Origin: Microbotryomycetes sp. JL201
Lineage: Eukaryota; Basidiomycota; Microbotryomycetes
NCBI GenBank assembly: GCA_033819885.1
Contig: JAQYUZ010000001.1
Coordinates: 434,001-498,000 of the forward strand
Length of the DNA stretch: 64,000 nucleotides
Direction: 5' to 3'
Part shown: in pieces, positions 60,986 to 64,000 of the stretch
How the letters are laid out: each line of letters begins with the position of its first letter
How positions within the stretch are numbered: the stretch's first letter is position 1
Notes under the pieces: model-generated
The model's database searches: none
Told to the model about the DNA's origin: nothing
What the model saw: the letters and a program-made list of their open reading frames with translations, nothing else
Translations under genes and position numbers: made by a program

Positions 60986-62084
60986 TTATGCAGTTTCTCG
61001 CGGTCGAGGCGGAGCAAAATCGATCGAAGAGGTCACCTGCGACGAGGGATCCGTCGATGGGATGGTGTACGCGACAGATGCACTGGCGCCGTTCGCTTGA
61101 ATGCTCGGTGCGCGTGCGTGAGCATACAAATGTGCTTGTCCGGTCGGGTCTGCACTCAAGGCGATCGCTTGTTGAGGCAACAAACCTAGCGCTGCGAGCG
61201 TCGGGTAATGCGAGGGAGGTGCTACACGTGCCCTTTTTTGAGCAGCCTCGTCTCGGCTGAGTTGCTGAACGGCTAATTCGGTCGAAATGTTGCGGATATC
61301 GGTCTTCTTTGGTCCAGCAACTGTCCCTTGCAATCTTGTGGACCCTTGAGGGAGACTTGGCGGGTAGAGTTCCGGTTTTGCAGGCACGTGAGCTTGCGCC
61401 ACTTCGGATGAAGTTATGTTCGCTGCTGTCTCGAGGTGCAGAACCCTGTCGAGCAGCGCTTGTTTCTCCTTCCTGAGTTGATGCACGAGCTTTTGTGCAG
61501 AATACAATGCAAAGTCTGCTCGAGATCTCGCCTGTTCCCGCGAAGCGGCCCATCAGCTATTGCCTAGAGGCAGCCAAAGACGGACTCGCCTGTACCATCT
61601 CGTTGTAGTTGCGCTTGAGGGACCTGTACTTGTGAGCACTGACGCCGCGCGCCTCCTTTTCGTGCTTGTGCTCGCGCGCTGCGTCCGCCGACTCTTGGGC
61701 TCCTTGTTGACTTCTGGAGCGGCTGTCATGTTGTTTTGAAGATGGACCGGCGTTGTGAGCGGCCACTGTTTGCGAGTGCGGGTGCTGTGCGAGCGCGTCG
61801 GTGCGCGCAACGGTCGCAGCTGGCGCTGTCGACGCGGCCGCCGCCCCGGACGAAGCGTCCGCAGGTGCAGCCGCCGAATTGGATGCCGTACTGGGCCACG
61901 CCGAGGAGCTTGAGATCGCTCGCGCGTCTGCATAGGGGACAGGTGCCGCGGCCGAGGTGCCAGGGGCGACTGAGGCCGGCTGAGCGGCAGCTGGCGCGAT
62001 CGAAGGCGCAGCGGCGCTTACGGCGGCGGTGCCGTTGCTGCTGCCGCTACTTGGCATGCTGAGCTTGAGCTTGAACGAGCTCAT
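60986..62084 (-). CDS. INO80F-like (TFPT-type) coiled-coil protein
   Basis: A small nuclear-looking protein starting at ATG 62084 (MSSFKLKLSMPSSGSSNG). An Ala/Ser-rich leader of about 150 residues is followed by a basic helix, HKYRSLKRNYNEMVQ, then an intron, then a helix reading SAQKLVHQLRKEKQALLDRV then LHLE. The pattern KYRxLKRxxxEx... followed by LRxEKxxLLDRxLxxE resembles the INO80F/TFPT domain of the INO80 chromatin-remodelling complex. The rest is Pro/Ala/Ser-rich, with the constrained piece SHYPTLAALGLLPQQAIALS. The stop is at 60986-60988. The family call is from pattern memory and is moderate; a generic bZIP-like dimerisation helix is the main alternative. Confidence 0.55.
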
Positions 62085-62422
62085 CGCTGTTAGGCGAAGA
62101 GCTAGCGCGACTTGCTCAAGCAGAGTCTCGGTCGACGCGAATCGACGAGGTCGAGCCGACTCGAGTTGGCGTCACTGTCGTTCCGCACCGTCGCAGATTG
62201 CATCGCGAAACAGCCCTCCTCAGATGATGCCTCACAAGACCACTTAGGCAAGCGTACATCAATCAGATCTCCCGCGAACCGGACTTCGGAGTGGTTGCGG
62301 CGACTTCATCGACATCAAACTCTGAGCGGCAACAGCGATATCGTCATCCGCTGGCGCGCGATTTACGTTCTGAAAAGTCAACCAAGTCTATCTCTGCGTT
62401 TCGGAGACGCTCAGCTTGCGGC
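62085..62422. promoter_or_regulatory. Divergent promoter region, INO80F-like / REV7
   Basis: About 340 bases between two divergent ATGs. No coding region is supported. Plus-strand short frames here run into the REV7 first exon but lack motifs. Confidence 0.45.
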
Positions 62423-63640
62423 ATGAGTGACGAGTGGCTGTCGTTCCGAGGTGAGCGTCTGCAACACTCAATTTCTGAATCCAGAAGCAGCCCTGAAGAT
62501 TGTGCCATCTTGTCTCGCAGAGACTGTTGCTCTGATCAAAGACTTTCGTGAGCAGACTTGGGACTACGCTCAAAATGAAAGTGCTCGAGCTGAAGTCTGG
62601 CTCGGCAGTCGAAGTCACATTCCATACTATCTTGTACACAAGACATGTCTATCCCGAGCGTGAGATGGATCGAGGCGATGCCGAATGGCTAGTCACTGAT
62701 CACGACCTGCGTACGTGCGGTGTAGAAATCTTTCAGAAAAAGCAGAAGTATGGATTGCCCGTATGGCAATCGCGGAGCCCGCCCTTAAATGAATACTTGA
62801 GCCGAGTCATCGAGTGCGTGATAGAAGAATTGAACAAGGTCAGCTCCCTCGTTTGGAAGCAGAAAGAGCTCACGCTCACGTGCTTTGTCGCCGGGACAGA
62901 ACACGCTTCAAAAGGTCGTACTCGTCGTCAAGAACGCATCAATTGATGAGACGCCCATTGAACGCTTCGTGTTTGATTTTGAAAGCTTGGTGCCACCGGA
63001 CGAGGTCCCGGCCGATGACGTCGATTTTGTGTGAGTTTCACTGCAATATGGTGCTTTTGTTGGGAGTAATTGAGTACGACAATTCTTCCGTAACATTTGA
63101 CTCAGTCCAGAAGATGGCGGCGTAACAAGGCTCGACCTGGAAGACCTGTTTCGATCTGTTCTATCCAAACTAATGTTTGCGTCGAAAACGCTCGCCGAAC
63201 TCAAGCGAGGTGAGCACTTTTGCAGCTCACACACCGGTAGCTCTGTTTCGACTCTGATCTTGCTGAACATGTAGAGGTGACATTCGCCGTCGTCGTCGAG
63301 ATGAAAGACGGCTCTGATATGCCAGAGTCTCAGGCAGCGAAGAACAAGGTAAGCTTGTCGTTTCGGGAAGGGTTGTTCTTCTGTGCCTGACTAGCTCTGT
63401 GCAGCTTGTGCCTGTCGAGTGGATTCCAGCCGAGCAGCGCGTCACCTCCGAGGCGGAAGGACGTTCACGGCTGAATCCGCTCAGGACAGTGCGCATGGGC
63501 ATGCTGAATGTGCATCGAAATTTGACCGTTCATATGATCATTATGCTGACTTGGCATCCTCACCCCAGATGCAGTTGTTAGTTGAAGAACTGGAAGGTCG
63601 CAATCCGCCAAGTTCAGACATGTCAACCATGACAGCTTGA
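62423..63640 (+). CDS. REV7: HORMA-domain protein REV7/MAD2B
   Basis: The regulatory subunit of DNA polymerase zeta, used in translesion synthesis; in animals it is also a shieldin and cell-cycle partner. Spliced start: MSDEWLSFRALKIVPSCLAE then TVALIKDFLEVTFHTILYTR and HVYPERE, matching the HORMA opening (FLEVAVHLILYxREVYP in human MAD2L2). Then VEIFQKKQKYGLPVWQSRSP with LNEYLSRVIECVIEELNK, VVLVVKNASIDETPIERFVF, LEDLFRSVLSKLMFASKTLA, VTFAVVVEMKDG, and the seatbelt-like end RSRLNPLRTVRMGMLN joined by a last intron to MQLLVEELEGRNPPSS. The stop is at 63638-63640. Exon 1 is 28 nt (62423-62450). About seven introns are present, all GT-AG and phase-consistent. A segment REMDRGDAEWLVTDHDLRTC between helix A and the FQK strand is longer than in human. 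Confidence 0.9.
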
Positions 63641-63715
63641 TTCTTCAGACAATTGAGCTTTCTGAGCGCATAACAATGTTGTTGTTGCCATGTCTATCAT
63701 ACTCTTTCCGCTGAG

Positions 63716-63723
63716 TCACGTGA
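63716..63723. promoter_or_regulatory. TCACGTGA motif
   Basis: An 8-base palindrome between the REV7 stop and the next start codon, followed ten bases later by another CACGTG (in ACACGTGT). It is about 165 bases upstream of the ATG at 63886, a normal promoter distance. Confidence 0.4.
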
Positions 63724-63885
63724 CGAAAATACACGTGTTTGCAACGTTTTCAGTCAGACAGAGATCCTGAGCGCGACATGTGCCGTCGTGTGGTCCGCGC
63801 TGCACAGCCTTACAACAATACGCGTCGAGACGCGTGACAGAAGCTCGCCCACGCGCCTTGTTTTTCCGGACTGAGCTCTCGCGCT

Positions 63886-64000
63886 ATGCATCGCCCAGCC
63901 GTCAAGCGCACCTATGGATCGCGCAAACCTAGTTCAACGACCTTACTTGAGTGAGTTTGTCATTCGTGAGCGCGAGCCGACGTGATCTATAGGCATGGCG
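63886..64000 (+). CDS. Start of an unidentified gene (3' end outside the window)
   Basis: ATG at 63886 opens MHRPAVKRTYGSRKPSSTTL, followed by a donor GTGAGT at about 63952 and an acceptor TATAG near 63993. The basic N-terminus (KRTYGSRK) resembles a nuclear signal and loosely recalls the starts of Wapl-like cohesin regulators, but about 20 residues are far too few to assign. The gene continues past the window edge. Confidence 0.5.

Overview
The window is a gene-dense nuclear segment of a fungus, most likely a basidiomycete with a compact genome. The evidence is very frequent short introns (mostly about 45-80 nt, GT-AG), short spacers, no operon-like arrangement, and a gene set that includes chitin synthase, a YOR1-type ABC transporter, isocitrate lyase, a KRE9/KNH-like wall protein, an Ima1-type nuclear membrane protein, and cohesin SMC3. 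A Pucciniomycotina-like yeast or dimorph would fit, but that is inference; no rRNA or marker gene settles it. All gene models were spliced by eye, so exon borders are best estimates.

Layout. 1-9994: a 5'-truncated ABCC transporter, an aldo/keto reductase and an SH3 protein on the minus strand, and a Mn-type cation diffusion facilitator. 10-20.6 kb: a long coiled-coil protein, a promethin/LDAF1-like lipid-droplet protein, a chitin synthase, a mitochondrial ribosomal mS34-like protein, and a 72-residue HMG/YABBY-like protein. 21-27.8 kb: a Ser-rich unknown protein, a 77-bp tandem repeat broken by a 100-N assembly gap, a secreted PI-PLC-X-like protein, a V-ATPase V0 subunit f homologue, and an AVT-type vacuolar amino acid transporter that shares a very short divergent promoter with SMC3. 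27.8-37 kb: SMC3, catalase, a RING-H2 E3 ligase with an N-terminal zinc ribbon. 37-50.7 kb: a very large disordered conserved protein, Ima1, two unknown nuclear-looking or coiled-coil proteins, a KRE9-like GPI protein, and a universal stress protein. 51-64 kb: phospholipase D (SPO14/PLD1), isocitrate lyase, an INO80F-like protein, a REV7/MAD2B HORMA protein, and the start of one more gene that runs off the end.

The genes are independent transcription units rather than a pathway cluster. Recurrent themes are wall and lipid metabolism (chitin synthase, KRE9-like, PLD, PLC-like, LDAF1-like), peroxide and C2 metabolism (catalase, isocitrate lyase), vacuolar transport and acidification (V0-f, AVT, possibly YOR1 and CDF), and chromosome maintenance (SMC3, REV7, INO80F-like).

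No obvious novel multi-gene system is present. The most interesting signals are splicing oddities (two 9-nt in-frame microexons, a GC-AG intron, coding first exons of 6 and 12 nt, one 346-nt intron in isocitrate lyase), the unresolved 77-bp repeat, a palindromic CACGTG motif upstream of several genes, and several conserved-looking proteins that I cannot name.
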